Assembly: GCF_030691135.1 (NCBI RefSeq)
Contig: NZ_JAUYFA010000039.1
Span: 62,001-126,000, forward strand
Length of the DNA stretch: 64,000 bases
DNA from: Phreatobacter sp.
GTDB lineage: Bacteria; Pseudomonadota; Alphaproteobacteria; Rhizobiales; Phreatobacteraceae
Direction: 5' to 3'
Position 1 is the stretch's first letter; every line of letters begins with the position of its first letter. A program made the position numbers and the translations under genes. The notes under the pieces are model-generated. The model was not told the DNA's origin, ran no database searches, and saw nothing but the letters and a program-made list of their open reading frames with translations. Below are positions 39,049 to 50,096 of this stretch, one piece after another.

Positions 39049-40619
39049 TGTTCGGCATCACCATCGGCAATCCTGAACTGGGCGTGCTCATGCTCGTCCT
39101 GTTCGTCATCTTCATCATGCTCGGCTTCCCCATCGCCTTCACGCTGATGGCGCTGGGCGTGATGTTCGGCTACGCGGCGCAGGGCGACATCGTCTTCGCC
39201 CTGGTGGTGCAGCGCACCTATTCGGTGATGACCAACGACGTTCTCGTCGCCATCCCGCTCTTCATCTTCATGGGCTACGTCATCGAACGGGCGAACATCC
39301 TCGACCGGCTGTTCAACTCCGTGCAGCTCGCGCTCGGCGGCGTGCCCGGTTCGCTGGCGGTGACGACCCTCATCACCTGCACCATCTTCGCCACCGCCAC
39401 CGGCATCGTCGGCGCCGTGGTCACGCTGATGGGCCTCCTCGCCTTCCCGGCCATGCTGCGCGCCGGCTACGATGAACGGCTGTCGGCCGGCGTCGTCTGC
39501 GCCGGCGGCTGTCTCGGCATCCTCATCCCGCCGAGCGTCATGCTCATCCTCTACGGCGCCACGGCCGGCGTCTCCGTGCCGAAGCTCTATGCCGGCGCGT
39601 TCCTGCCCGGCCTGCTGCTGGCCAGCCTCTACATGCTCTACGTCATCATCCGCTGCATGCTGAACCCGGCACTGGCGCCGAAACTGCCCAAGGAGCAGCG
39701 CATGCCGCTCGGCTTCGACTTCGCCAAGGACAAGATGTCCCTGGTCAAGTACGTGGTCGTCGTCGCCCTGACCCTGCCCGTCGCCTATGCGACGATCTAC
39801 GGCCTGGAATGGCTGCTGAACATGTTCCGGGTGCTGACGACGCCCGCCGGCATGACGCCGCGCGAGATCGACTATTCCGTGCCGGCGTTGCTGCCCCATG
39901 TCATCCTCGGCGCCGGCTCCATCGGCCTCGTGCTGCTGCTCATTCTCGGCAAGCCGGTGTTCAAGGAACTCGCACGCAGCTTCTTCCCCCTGACCGTGCT
40001 GATCCTCTCGGTGCTCGGCGCCATCTTTTTTGGTGTCGCCACGCCGACCGAAGCCGCTGCCGTCGGCGCTCTCGGATCGGTTCTGCTCGCCGCGGCCTAT
40101 CGCTCCATCAGCTTCGAAAAACTGAAGGAATCGACTTACCTCACCGCCCGCACCTCGGCCATGGTCTGCTGGCTCTTCGTCGGCTCCTTCATCTTCTCGT
40201 CGATCTTCGCCATCCTCGGCGGTCACGAGCCGATCAAGTCCTTCGTGGCGATGCTGAACCTGTCGCCGACGATGTTCCTGATCCTCGCCCAGGCCATCAT
40301 CTTCGTCCTCGGCTGGCCGCTGGAATGGACCGAGATCATCGTCATCTTCGTGCCGATCTTCCTGCCGCTGCTGGAGACGTTCAAGATCGATCCGCTGTTC
40401 TTCGGCATCCTGATCGCGCTGAACATCCAGACGTCGTTCCTGTCGCCGCCGGTGGCGATGGCGCCCTTCTATCTGAAGGGCGTCGCGCCGGCGCACGTCA
40501 CCATCAACCAGATCTTCTCCGGGGTGATGCCGTTCATCTTCATCGTCGTCGGCTGCATGGTGATCGTCTACACCTTCCCCGGCATCGCGATGTGGCTGCC
40601 CGGCGTGCTCTATCGCTGA
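39048..40619 (+). CDS. TRAP transporter large permease (DctM family)
   Basis: A 523-residue permease with about twelve to thirteen spans, longer than the usual 425 because of an inserted region (about 205-300, including LPKEQRMPLGFDFAKDKMS). The family pattern GFPIAFTLMALGVMFGYAAQGDIVF and the IPPSVMLILYGATAGVSVPKLYAGAFLPG loop are present; ATPTEAAAVGALGS and the final FLSPPVAMAPFYLKGVAP complete it. It carries the substrate with Na+ or H+. It is the last gene of the P-Q-M operon and is convergent with the ABC efflux genes, 4 bp from the ATPase stop. Confidence 0.94.
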   Translation: MFGITIGNPELGVLMLVLFVIFIMLGFPIAFTLMALGVMFGYAAQGDIVFALVVQRTYSVMTNDVLVAIPLFIFMGYVIERANILDRLFNSVQLALGGVPGSLAVTTLITCTIFATATGIVGAVVTLMGLLAFPAMLRAGYDERLSAGVVCAGGCLGILIPPSVMLILYGATAGVSVPKLYAGAFLPGLLLASLYMLYVIIRCMLNPALAPKLPKEQRMPLGFDFAKDKMSLVKYVVVVALTLPVAYATIYGLEWLLNMFRVLTTPAGMTPREIDYSVPALLPHVILGAGSIGLVLLLILGKPVFKELARSFFPLTVLILSVLGAIFFGVATPTEAAAVGALGSVLLAAAYRSISFEKLKESTYLTARTSAMVCWLFVGSFIFSSIFAILGGHEPIKSFVAMLNLSPTMFLILAQAIIFVLGWPLEWTEIIVIFVPIFLPLLETFKIDPLFFGILIALNIQTSFLSPPVAMAPFYLKGVAPAHVTINQIFSGVMPFIFIVVGCMVIVYTFPGIAMWLPGVLYR

Positions 40620-40623
40620 CGGA

Positions 40624-41340
40624 TCAGGCCGGCTCGCCAAGCGCGACGCTGGCCTGCATCTCGTCGGAGACGATGCGCCCGTCCACCAGGTGGACGCGGC
40701 GGTCCATCCGCCCTGCGAGGTCGATGGCATGGGTGACCGCGACGACCGATCGTCCGTCCCGGTCGACGAGATCGCGCAGGATCTGGAACACCTGCTCCGA
40801 GGACTTTGAATCGAGGCTGCCGGTCGGCTCGTCGGCGAGGATCACCGGCGGATCGTTGGCGAGCGCCCTCGCCACCGCGACGCGCTGGCGCTGCCCGCCG
40901 GACAGCTGGTCGGGACGCTTGGCGAGATGGTCCTCGAGACCGAGCGACGACAGCAGGCCCTCGGCCCGCTCCTTCATCTGCCCCGGCGTGAGTTTTCCGA
41001 GCGCCCGCATCGGCAGCATGACGTTCTGGGTCGTCGTGAATTCCGGCAGCAGGAAGTGGAACTGGAAGATGAACCCGAGGGTCGCCAGCCGGATCTCGGC
41101 CCGCTCGTCATCGACCAGCGTGCTGGTGTCGCGGCCCCTGATCAGCACCTCGCCGGTCGTGGGAACGTCGAGCAGGCCGAGGAGATAGAGCAGTGACGAC
41201 TTGCCCGAGCCGGAAGGGCCCGTGATCGCCACGAACTGCTTTTCGTGGATGAGGAGGTCGATGTCGGCGACCAGCGTCACCGGCACGATGCCCGGCAGGA
41301 TCCGGGTCGCCTTGCGGGTCTCGATCAGCGGCACGCTCAT
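40624..41340 (-). CDS. ABC transporter ATPase of the LolD/MacB type
   Basis: A 238-residue ATP-binding subunit. Walker A is GPSGSGKSS, the signature motif is [15 protein letters not shown] and Walker B VILADEPTGSLDSKS. This is the MacB/LolD class that pairs with FtsX-like permeases. The start overlaps the permease stop in an ATGA junction, and the permease in turn overlaps the adaptor, so the three-gene order adaptor-permease-ATPase forms one operon on the minus strand. The likely role is export of a hydrophobic compound or an envelope function. Confidence 0.93.
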   Translation of the reverse strand: MSVPLIETRKATRILPGIVPVTLVADIDLLIHEKQFVAITGPSGSGKSSLLYLLGLLDVPTTGEVLIRGRDTSTLVDDERAEIRLATLGFIFQFHFLLPEFTTTQNVMLPMRALGKLTPGQMKERAEGLLSSLGLEDHLAKRPDQLSGGQRQRVAVARALANDPPVILADEPTGSLDSKSSEQVFQILRDLVDRDGRSVVAVTHAIDLAGRMDRRVHLVDGRIVSDEMQASVALGEPA

Positions 41341-42572
41341 GTCGCGCCCCGGATGATCTCGACGGGATGGACGCGGGCGGCCTTGCGCGCCGGAAAGTAC
41401 CCGGCGATGGCGGAGGAGGCGAGCGCGATGCCGCCGGCGATCACATAGTGCAGCGGCGCGACGATCAGCGGCAGGCGCGTGGCGTCGGTGAAGCCGGTGC
41501 GGATCTCGATGGAGAGCATCACCTGCGTCAGCACGAAGCCGAGAACCGAGCCGGCCAGCGCCCCGGCGAGCCCGATCACCAGACCTTCGAGAATGAAGAT
41601 GCGCCTGACGGTCGCCTGGGTCAGGCCCAGCGACTTCAGAATGGCGATGTCGCGGCTCTTCTCGAAGGTGATGGTGGAAATGATGTTGTAGGTGCCGAAG
41701 GAGGCCACCAGCAGGATCGCGCCGACCACCGTGTACATGATGACGTTGCGGACGACGAAGGCGGACATCAGGTCCTCGTTCGCTTCCTGCCAGGAAATGG
41801 TCTTGAGCCCCGTATCGGCGATGATCCGGTCGGCCACCGCCCTGGCGCTCATCGGGTCGTTGAGACGGATGCGGATCTCGTTGATGAGGCCGGTCTGCTC
41901 GGCCAGGACCTGCGCCGTCCTGATCAGGACATAGGACGTCCCCTCGTCCACCGCGCGCACGCCGGACCGGAAGATGCCGACGACCTGGCCGGTCATCACC
42001 TTGCCGGTCCCCGCCGACATCGCGATGTTCGAGCCGAGGCGGGCGCCGAGCTTTTCAGCCAGCCGATCGCCGAGAATGATGGCGTTGGTGGCGCGGAACA
42101 GGGCGGGGAGCGAGCCCTGCTTGAGGTGATTGACGAGTTGCGACACCCGCGGCTCGCGTGCCGGATCAATGCCGACGATGACGGAGGTCACGTCCTTGCC
42201 GCCATAGCGCAGGATGCCGCGCGCCTGCACCGAAGGGGTCACCGAGCCCGGCACCCAGCTCTCCAGCGCCGCGATGGTGGCGATCGGATTGTTGATGCCG
42301 CGCCGCCGTGTGGCCGGCGTCAACCCGCGGATCTGCGCCGCGTCGAAGGCCTCCTCCGCCGGCTGGCGCGGCGCCTCGCGGCGCTCGTCATTGATGGCGA
42401 CATGCGGCATGGCGTTGACCAGGGTGCGGACGAAATCGTCCTGCGACCCCTGCATCAGGGCCGCCATCATGATGGAGAAGCCGACGCCGATGGCGACGCC
42501 GAGCACGGCGACGACCGTCTGGCGGAAGCGGGCCGCGATATGGGTCCAGGCGATGTCGACGACGAGATTCAT
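41337..42572 (-). CDS. ABC transporter permease, FtsX/MacB type
   Basis: A 411-residue permease with one N-terminal span (about 17-37), a large periplasmic domain (about 38-285) and three C-terminal spans ending in the FtsX-domain segment FEKSRDIAILKSLGLTQATVRRIFILEGLVIGLAGALAG. This four-span layout is that of MacB/LolC-like mechanotransmission proteins. Both ends overlap neighbours by 4 bp. Together with the HlyD-like adaptor it probably forms a tripartite efflux system needing an outer-membrane channel that is not in the window. Confidence 0.92.
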   Translation of the reverse strand: MNLVVDIAWTHIAARFRQTVVAVLGVAIGVGFSIMMAALMQGSQDDFVRTLVNAMPHVAINDERREAPRQPAEEAFDAAQIRGLTPATRRRGINNPIATIAALESWVPGSVTPSVQARGILRYGGKDVTSVIVGIDPAREPRVSQLVNHLKQGSLPALFRATNAIILGDRLAEKLGARLGSNIAMSAGTGKVMTGQVVGIFRSGVRAVDEGTSYVLIRTAQVLAEQTGLINEIRIRLNDPMSARAVADRIIADTGLKTISWQEANEDLMSAFVVRNVIMYTVVGAILLVASFGTYNIISTITFEKSRDIAILKSLGLTQATVRRIFILEGLVIGLAGALAGSVLGFVLTQVMLSIEIRTGFTDATRLPLIVAPLHYVIAGGIALASSAIAGYFPARKAARVHPVEIIRGAT

Positions 42573-43567
42573 GGCGTGGCCCGCGCCCGCTCTCCGCCGC
42601 GCCAGCGCGCCTCGGCCGGCACCGCGATCCGGTCGCCCTCCGCGATCCCCGAACGGATCTCCGTCAGCCGCGTGCCGCGGATGCCGGCCTCGACCGGTCG
42701 CCGCACGACGCGTCCCGACGCGACCGTGAAGACGGCGCCGCCGATGATCGCCTCGTTCGGTACGAGCAGGACGTCCTTGGCCTCGCGGGTGATGATATTG
42801 GCCTCCACCGACATGCCGAAGAGAAGCGGCGTCTCGTCGGGCAGGGCGATGCGGATGCGGAACGTCTTGGTCGCCGTGTCGCCCATCGGGGTGATCTCGC
42901 GGACCGAACCCTCCAGCGGGCGGTCTTTGAAGGCGTCGGTGCGCAGCAGCACGGCCTGCCCGACCGTGACCCGTGGAATGTCCTCCTCCGCCACGTCGGC
43001 CGTCACCTGCAGGGGACGCGGATCGCCGACACGGAACAGGATCTGGCCGATATCGGCGATCTCGCCGACCTCGCCGTCCTGACGCAGAACGACGCCGTCG
43101 CGCGGCGCGAGGATCTGGTAATTGCCGAGCCGCTCGTTGGTGGCGGCGACCAGCGCGCGCATCTGGGCGAGGTCGGCGATCGCCTTGTCATAGGCCTGCT
43201 GGGTCGACACGCCGCGCTGCATGAGCTGGCTGACGCGGTCGACGTCGCGCTGGGCAAGGGCGAGGCGCGCCTGCTGCTCGGCGAGATTGGCGCGCACCTC
43301 GCGATCGTCGAGGCGGGCGAGCATGTCGCCCTCCTTCACCCGCTGCCCCTCGCAGGCGCAATGGGCGACGATGCGCTCGCGCGCCATCGAGGCCATCTTG
43401 GCCCAGCGCACCGGCTCGACGACACCGGTGGCATAGACGATTTCCGCCGCCGTGCCGCGCCCGACCGCCTGCAGCTGGATTTCGGCCCCGCGACCGTAGC
43501 GCCACCAGACGCCGCCGCCGATGGCGGCTGCAACCAGCAGCAGGATCAACCAGGATCGCAGTTTCAT
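42569..43567 (-). CDS. HlyD/MacA-type periplasmic adaptor protein
   Basis: A 332-residue adaptor with an N-terminal membrane anchor (about 4-22, LILLLVAAAIGGGVWW), a biotinyl-lipoyl-like half (VKEGDMLARLDD), a coiled-coil hairpin (about 95-150, with LAEQQARLALAQRDVDRVSQ) and the second lipoyl half (APRDGVVLRQDGEVGEIADIGQILFRVGD). It links the inner-membrane ABC permease to an outer-membrane channel. It is the first gene of the operon and precedes the permease with a 4-bp overlap. It lies 91 bp from the ccrM stop on the same strand. Confidence 0.93.
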   Translation of the reverse strand: MKLRSWLILLLVAAAIGGGVWWRYGRGAEIQLQAVGRGTAAEIVYATGVVEPVRWAKMASMARERIVAHCACEGQRVKEGDMLARLDDREVRANLAEQQARLALAQRDVDRVSQLMQRGVSTQQAYDKAIADLAQMRALVAATNERLGNYQILAPRDGVVLRQDGEVGEIADIGQILFRVGDPRPLQVTADVAEEDIPRVTVGQAVLLRTDAFKDRPLEGSVREITPMGDTATKTFRIRIALPDETPLLFGMSVEANIITREAKDVLLVPNEAIIGGAVFTVASGRVVRRPVEAGIRGTRLTEIRSGIAEGDRIAVPAEARWRGGERARATP

Positions 43568-43658
43568 CGCCAGCCTTCCCGACCATCCAGGACGCTGAAC
43601 TTGCAGGAACCTTCACGGTTCCGCATTGATCGGCGTCATGTCGGTCCGGCAAGGCCGA

Positions 43659-44918
<1,260 letters not shown>

Positions 44919-45048
44919 TTATTCTGTCACCGAATGGTAAACATGCCGTCCCGCGAAGGGTGAACACGGTATGAAAGCGGTGTTCCGTTCGGGAGTTGCG
45001 CCTCCCGGATCGCGGCGGCATGATCGCCCGACGTGAGGAGTTGAAGTC

Positions 45049-45957
45049 ATGCGTTGGGAAGATCTGCGCCGTTCCGAGAACATCGACGATCGCCGTGGTG
45101 GCGGCGGCGGCGGTGGCGGCGTGCCCGGGGGGCCCGCCGGCATCGGCATCGGCGGCATGATCGTCGTCGGCCTCATCTCCTACATCACCGGCATCAACCC
45201 GGCCGTCCTCGTCGGCGGCTATGAGGCGGTGACCCGCGGCAGCCAGCGTCAGGTCGAGCAGCAGGCTCCCGCGCGCCAGGCCGGCCGGCCCACCGACCAG
45301 ATGGGCGATTTCGTCGCCGCCATCCTCGGCTCTACCGAGGATGCCTGGCAGAAGATCTTCCAGGAGGCGGGCCGTCGCTACCAGGCGCCCGGCCTCGTCA
45401 TGTTCCAGCGCGCCACGCGCTCGGGCTGCGGCGCCGCCCAGTCGCAGATGGGGCCCTTCTATTGCCCCGGCGACAACAAGATCTATCTCGACACCAGCTT
45501 CTTCCAGGAACTGGCGACGAAGTTCCGCGGCTGCTCCGGCGGCGACACCGCCTGCCGTTTCGCCTATGCCTATGTCGTTGCCCATGAGGTCGGCCACCAC
45601 GTGCAGAACCAGATGGGCGTGCTGACCCGCGTGCAGCAGGCCCAGCGCGCCGCCGGCAGCGAGCGCGACAGCAATGCCCTGCAGGTCCGCGTCGAACTGC
45701 AGGCCGACTGTTTCGCCGGTGTCTGGGCCTATCACACCCAGCAGCAATACCGCTTCATCGACGATGCCGACGTGCGCCAGGCCATGCAGGCCGCCGCCGC
45801 CATCGGCGACGATATGCTGCAGCGCCGCGCCCAGGGCTATGTCGTGCCCGACAGCTTCACCCACGGCTCCTCGGCCCAGCGCCAGCGCTGGTTCATGACG
45901 GGGCTGAGGAGCGGGCAGGTGTCGAGCTGCAACACGTTCCAGGCGCGGGAGCTGTGA
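45049..45957 (+). CDS. Neutral zinc metallopeptidase (YpfJ/DUF1159-like)
   Basis: A 302-residue membrane-anchored peptidase of the putative neutral zinc metallopeptidase family (PF04228). It begins with MRWEDLRRSENIDDRRGGGGGGGG, has one span at about 31-48, and carries the metal motif HEVGHHVQN with the third ligand region in VELQADCFAGVWA. The Gly run is an N-terminal cytoplasmic part. GAGGAG is 8 nt before ATG 45049. It is divergent from ccrM over 229 bp. Confidence 0.92.
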   Translation: MRWEDLRRSENIDDRRGGGGGGGGVPGGPAGIGIGGMIVVGLISYITGINPAVLVGGYEAVTRGSQRQVEQQAPARQAGRPTDQMGDFVAAILGSTEDAWQKIFQEAGRRYQAPGLVMFQRATRSGCGAAQSQMGPFYCPGDNKIYLDTSFFQELATKFRGCSGGDTACRFAYAYVVAHEVGHHVQNQMGVLTRVQQAQRAAGSERDSNALQVRVELQADCFAGVWAYHTQQQYRFIDDADVRQAMQAAAAIGDDMLQRRAQGYVVPDSFTHGSSAQRQRWFMTGLRSGQVSSCNTFQAREL

Positions 45958-45980
45958 GGGCGGCTGACCGCCGTCCGCCC

Positions 45981-46667
45981 CTACCCGTTCAGCGCCTGCC
46001 CCGGCCATCCCTCGGCGGCGATCTTCGCGGCGGCGATCACCGCCTGCGTCCGGCTGTCGACGCCGAGCTTGGTGAGGATGGCGGAGACATGGGCCTTCAC
46101 GGTCGCCTCGGACACCGTGAGCTCATAGGCGATCTGCTTGTTGAGCAGTCCCTCCGACAGCATCATCAGCACCCGCACCTGCTGCGGCGTCAGGCTGGCG
46201 AGCCGGGCAGCGAGCTTGGCGCTGTCCGAATCGCGGCTCTTCGACAGGTCGACGTCGGGCGGAACGAAGCTTCCGCCGTCGAGGACCACCTGCACCGCCT
46301 GGCGCATCTCCTCCGTGCCGAGCGTCTTGCGGATGAAGCCGGAGGCGCCGAATTCGAAGCAGCGGCGGATCACCTCCGCGTCCTCGGTGGCCGAGACGAT
46401 CACCACCGGCACCCCGGGATGCTGGGCGCGCAGGTACATCAGGCCGGAAAAGCCCTTCACGCCGGGCATGGCGAGGTCGAGAAGCACGAGATCGACCTCG
46501 GGATCGGCACCGACGATCTCCTGCATCTCGGCGAAGGAGCCGGCCTCGGCGATGGCGAGCTGGCGCGGCAGGCCTGAGACGGCCTCGCGCAGGGCGCCGC
46601 GGAACAGCGGGTGATCGTCGGCGATGACGATGCGATAGGTCGACGTTGTGCTGTCCACGCCGCTCAC
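45981..46667 (-). CDS. NarL/FixJ-type response regulator
   Basis: About 228 residues starting at GTG 46667, which has GAGGG 8 nt upstream; a second GTG three codons on (46658) is possible. The receiver domain has IVIADDHPLFRGALREAV with the acidic pair, the phosphoacceptor in LVLLDLAMPG, and later VSATED and GFIRKTLG. The LuxR-type helix-turn-helix (LTPQQVRVLMMLSEGLLNKQIAYELTVSEATVKAHVSAILTKLGVDSR) is at the C-terminus. No sensor kinase gene is adjacent. It is convergent with the metallopeptidase gene. Confidence 0.92.
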   Translation of the reverse strand: MSGVDSTTSTYRIVIADDHPLFRGALREAVSGLPRQLAIAEAGSFAEMQEIVGADPEVDLVLLDLAMPGVKGFSGLMYLRAQHPGVPVVIVSATEDAEVIRRCFEFGASGFIRKTLGTEEMRQAVQVVLDGGSFVPPDVDLSKSRDSDSAKLAARLASLTPQQVRVLMMLSEGLLNKQIAYELTVSEATVKAHVSAILTKLGVDSRTQAVIAAAKIAAEGWPGQALNG

Positions 46668-46945
46668 CCCGGGTTCCCTCGATCTGCAGCTTTCTGGCGC
46701 GCCGCTTCGGGGGAATTGTCGCGCCTTGCCCGTCACAACACAAGGCCGCCGTCGCCTGGGGGACGTTTTTCGGGATAAGGCTTCAGCAGGGGGCAGCGCC
46801 AAGCCCGCGGTGAACGCCCCGCGCCAGGCGGGAAAAGAGCAGCCGCGGGCCGCCGCGGGAATTGACAGGAGGCCTGACGCAGGGGTCTGTTAAGGTCATG
46901 CAGACCGGCGGAGGGGCCGGGGGGCGCGACCTGAAGAGGTGTTTC

Positions 46946-47770
46946 ATGGTGCGGCTCGACATCTTCAAGTCCGTATGGGCCCGCAGCGCCCTCTGCGGCC
47001 TGGCGGCGGCGACCCTTCTCGCGAGCAGCGGCGACGCCTTCGCCGTCATGCGCGGCGAGCCGGCGCGCGACCCCAACGGCACCCGCCGCTCGACGGTCCT
47101 GATCGAAACTCCCGAGGGTATCTGCACCGGCGCCATCGTCGGCGCCGATCTCGTCCTCACCGCCGCCCATTGCGTCTCGGCCAGCGGACGCTACCGGGTG
47201 CGCTATCTCGACCGCTCCTTCCGCCGCGTCGCCGTCGCGGTGAAGCGGACCGCCGCCCATCCCGGCTTCGACCCCCGCCATGGCTTTGCCTCCGACGATG
47301 TCGGGCTGATCCAGGTGGCGCGGCCCTTCGGCGCCGATGCGCGGCCGGCGGCCCTGCCGTCGGGTGGCTGGGGCGTCGCCTGGTTCGGCGGCGGGCGGAC
47401 GGGCGAGGAACTGATCATCGCCGGCTTCGGTTCGACCGAGCGGACCCGCGGACGCGACGGCGTCCTGCGCGAGGCCCTCATGCGCACCTCCCAGCCGAGC
47501 GTTCCGGGACGTGGATTCGCCGGCCTCACCGGCGACGACAGCGCGCAGCGTCCGGGCATGTGCGTCGGCGATTCCGGCGGGCCGGTCTACCGGCGCACAG
47601 GAGCGACCTTCATGGTCGTCGGCGTGCTCAAGGGCGGCACGACGGATCCGGGGCGCGAATGCACCTCGACGCCGATCTTCGTGCCGGTCCGCGACTATAT
47701 TTCCTGGATCCGCCAGACCGCCGAGGGCTGGAACACCCCGGTCGGCGGGGCGGTCGAGATGCGCCAGTAG
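46946..47770 (+). CDS. Trypsin-like serine protease (S1 family), exported
   Basis: A 274-residue protein with a signal peptide (RSALCGLAAATLLASSGDAFA). The catalytic triad is H75 in LTAAHC, D118 in SDDVGLIQV and S210 in GDSGGPV. The mature domain starts near residue 34 and follows the chymotrypsin fold, with CTGAIVGADLV before the His motif and cysteines (C60/C76, C206/C243) placed for disulfides. S1 proteases of this kind occur scattered in rhizobia. ATG 46946 follows GAGG with 7-nt spacing. It stands alone. Confidence 0.92.
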   Translation: MVRLDIFKSVWARSALCGLAAATLLASSGDAFAVMRGEPARDPNGTRRSTVLIETPEGICTGAIVGADLVLTAAHCVSASGRYRVRYLDRSFRRVAVAVKRTAAHPGFDPRHGFASDDVGLIQVARPFGADARPAALPSGGWGVAWFGGGRTGEELIIAGFGSTERTRGRDGVLREALMRTSQPSVPGRGFAGLTGDDSAQRPGMCVGDSGGPVYRRTGATFMVVGVLKGGTTDPGRECTSTPIFVPVRDYISWIRQTAEGWNTPVGGAVEMRQ

Positions 47771-47776
47771 ACCCGC

Positions 47777-49831
47777 TCAGGCCGCGGTCGCCGTCGCCAG
47801 GCCGCGCTTGACGAGCAGCGCCTCCGGGTCCGGCTCGCGGCCGCGGAAGGCGACATAGGCCTCCATCGGATCGCGGCTGTTGCCGGCCGCATAGACATAT
47901 TCGCCGAGCCGCCGCGCCAGATTCGGATCGAAGGGGTCGCCCGTCTCCTCGAAGGCGGAGAACCCGTCGGCGTCGAGCACCTCCGACCACATGTAGCTGT
48001 AATAGCCGGCCGAATAGCCGTCGCCCGAGAAGATGTGTGCGAAGTGCGGCGTGCGGTGACGCATCACCAGCCCCTCCGGCATGCCGATGCGCCGGAGTTC
48101 CGCCGTTTCGAAGGCGACGGGGTCGATCCCGTCCGCCGCATCGAGCGAGTGGAAGGCGAGGTCGACGAGGGCCGAGGAGACATATTCCACCGTCGCGCAG
48201 CCCTGGTTGAAGGTGCGGGCGGCGATCAGCTTGTCGATCAAGGCCTGCGGCATGGCCTCGCCGGTCTCGGCATGGACGGCGAACTCGGAAAGCACCTCGC
48301 GGCGCTCCAGCCAATGTTCGTAGAGCTGGGAGGGGAATTCGACGAAGTCGCGCGCCACCGACGTGCCGGAGAGCAGCGGATAGGTGACGTCAGAGAGAAG
48401 CCCGTGCAGGCCATGGCCGAATTCGTGGAACAGGGTGCGCGCATCGTCGAAGGACAGCAGCGCCGGCTGGCCCTCCGGCGGCTTGGCGAAGTTCATCACA
48501 TTGACGATGATCGGCCGCACCGGCCCCGACAGGTTTTCCTGGCTGCGGAAGGCGCTCATCCAGGCGCCCGAGCGCTTGGTCGGCCGGGCGAAATAGTCGC
48601 CGAGGAACAGGCCGACATGTTCGCCGTTGCGCAGCACCTCATAGGCGCGCACGTCGGGATGATAGACCGGCACATCGTCGCGGCGGCGGAAGGTGACGCC
48701 GAACAGCTTCGTCGCCACGGCGAAGGCGGCCTCGATCATCCGGTCGAGCTGGAAATAGGGCTTCAGCGCGGCTTCATCGATGGCGAAGCGCTTCTGCCGC
48801 ACCTTCTCGGCGTAGAAGCGCCAGTCCCAGGGCTCGATGGCCTCGTTCATGCCCTCCTCGCGCGCCAGGGCGCCGAGATCCGCGCGCTCCTCGCCTGCCC
48901 GCACGACGGCCCGGCTCCACACCCGCTGGAGCAGGTCGCGCACAGCATCCGGCGTCTTGGCCATGGTCTCGTCGAGCTTGAAGGCCGCGAAGGTCGGATA
49001 GCCCAGGAGCTTCGCCCGCTCGATGCGCAGCTTCACCGTCTCGGCGACGATGGCGAGGTTGTCGCTCTCTCCACCCATCTCGCCGCGCTTCACCCAGGCC
49101 TTGAAGATGGTCTCGCGCAGGTCGCGGCGCGGCGACAGTGTCAGGAACGGCTCGACCATCGACCGCCCCAGCGTCATCACATAGCCGTCGCGGCCGCGGT
49201 CCTTGGCGGCCTGCGCCAGCGCGGCCTTGAGGAAGTCCGGCAGGCCCGCGACATCGGCCTCGCTGAGATCGAGCGACCAGGACGATTCGTCCTTCAGCAC
49301 GTTCTGGCCGAAGGACGTGCCCAGCGTCGCGAGCCGTTCGGTCACCGCGCGCATGCGCTCCTTGGCCGGCGGATCGAGGGCGGCGCCGCCGCGGACGAAA
49401 TTCTTGTAGGTCTTCTCCAGCACCCGCATCTGCTCGGTGCTGAGATGCAGCCGGTCGCGGCGCGCATGCAGGTTGGCGATGCGTGCGAACAGCCGCGCGT
49501 CAAGGGTGATGGCGTTGGAATGCTGCGCCAGCAGCGGCGCCATCTCGCGCTGGATCTTCTGGATGGCTTCGGTCGCATCGGAGCCCGCCAGATTGAAGAA
49601 GACGCCGCACAGCCGATCGAGGGCATGGCCCCCCGTCTCCAGCGCGTCGATCGTGTTGGCGAAGGTCGGTGCGTCGGGATTGGTGGCGATCGCCTCGACC
49701 TCGACCCGGTGGCCCACCAGCGCCCGCTCGAAGGCGGGACGATAATCGTCGATCCCGATCTCGGTGAAGGGGGCGATCCCGAACGGCGTGGTCCAGGGGC
49801 GGAAGAAGGGATTGTCGGTGCTCTGGGTCAT
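47777..49831 (-). CDS. M3 family zinc oligopeptidase (Dcp/PrlC-like)
   Basis: A 684-residue cytosolic metallopeptidase. The zinc motif HEFGHGLHG has H469, E470 and H473, and the third ligand Glu follows in VEFPSQLYEHW. The GDGYSAGYYSYMWSEVLDADGFSAFEE segment near the C-terminus is typical of M3A enzymes. It degrades short peptides, and Dcp and oligopeptidase A both fit the length; by eye it is closer to peptidyl-dipeptidase Dcp. ATG 49831 has a weak ribosome-binding site. It is convergent with the serine protease gene, 6 bp between stops. Confidence 0.93.
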   Translation of the reverse strand: MTQSTDNPFFRPWTTPFGIAPFTEIGIDDYRPAFERALVGHRVEVEAIATNPDAPTFANTIDALETGGHALDRLCGVFFNLAGSDATEAIQKIQREMAPLLAQHSNAITLDARLFARIANLHARRDRLHLSTEQMRVLEKTYKNFVRGGAALDPPAKERMRAVTERLATLGTSFGQNVLKDESSWSLDLSEADVAGLPDFLKAALAQAAKDRGRDGYVMTLGRSMVEPFLTLSPRRDLRETIFKAWVKRGEMGGESDNLAIVAETVKLRIERAKLLGYPTFAAFKLDETMAKTPDAVRDLLQRVWSRAVVRAGEERADLGALAREEGMNEAIEPWDWRFYAEKVRQKRFAIDEAALKPYFQLDRMIEAAFAVATKLFGVTFRRRDDVPVYHPDVRAYEVLRNGEHVGLFLGDYFARPTKRSGAWMSAFRSQENLSGPVRPIIVNVMNFAKPPEGQPALLSFDDARTLFHEFGHGLHGLLSDVTYPLLSGTSVARDFVEFPSQLYEHWLERREVLSEFAVHAETGEAMPQALIDKLIAARTFNQGCATVEYVSSALVDLAFHSLDAADGIDPVAFETAELRRIGMPEGLVMRHRTPHFAHIFSGDGYSAGYYSYMWSEVLDADGFSAFEETGDPFDPNLARRLGEYVYAAGNSRDPMEAYVAFRGREPDPEALLVKRGLATATAA

Positions 49832-49958
49832 GAGGCCAATGTGGCGGCGGAGCGCGGGGTCGGCAAGGCCGGGATGCGTGACGCCGCGTCGGGGTAGGGC
49901 GGACCAACTGCTTCATGGGGGGCTCGTCCCGGGCAACGGCGGGACGGCGCACCCGTCT

Positions 49959-50048
49959 CGTCATGCCCGGGCTCGTCCCGGGCATCCACGACTTCCTTCG
50001 GTCGTCGTGTTCAAGTCGTGGATGCCCGGCACAAGGCCGGGCATGACG
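49959..50048. repeat. REP-like palindrome doublet 4 (tail-to-tail inverted pair)
   Basis: Copies of the 36-bp element at 49959-49994 (reverse) and 50013-50048 (forward), 18 bp apart, between the M3 peptidase and NUDIX genes. In the second copy the innermost stem pair is swapped from G-C to C-G (CCCGGC/GCCGGG), a compensatory change that keeps the hairpin. Confidence 0.9.
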
Positions 50049-50096
50049 GTCAGTGGCGCGGGGCAGGGCGCGACGCCTTGAGGTTTGCCGCCTCTC

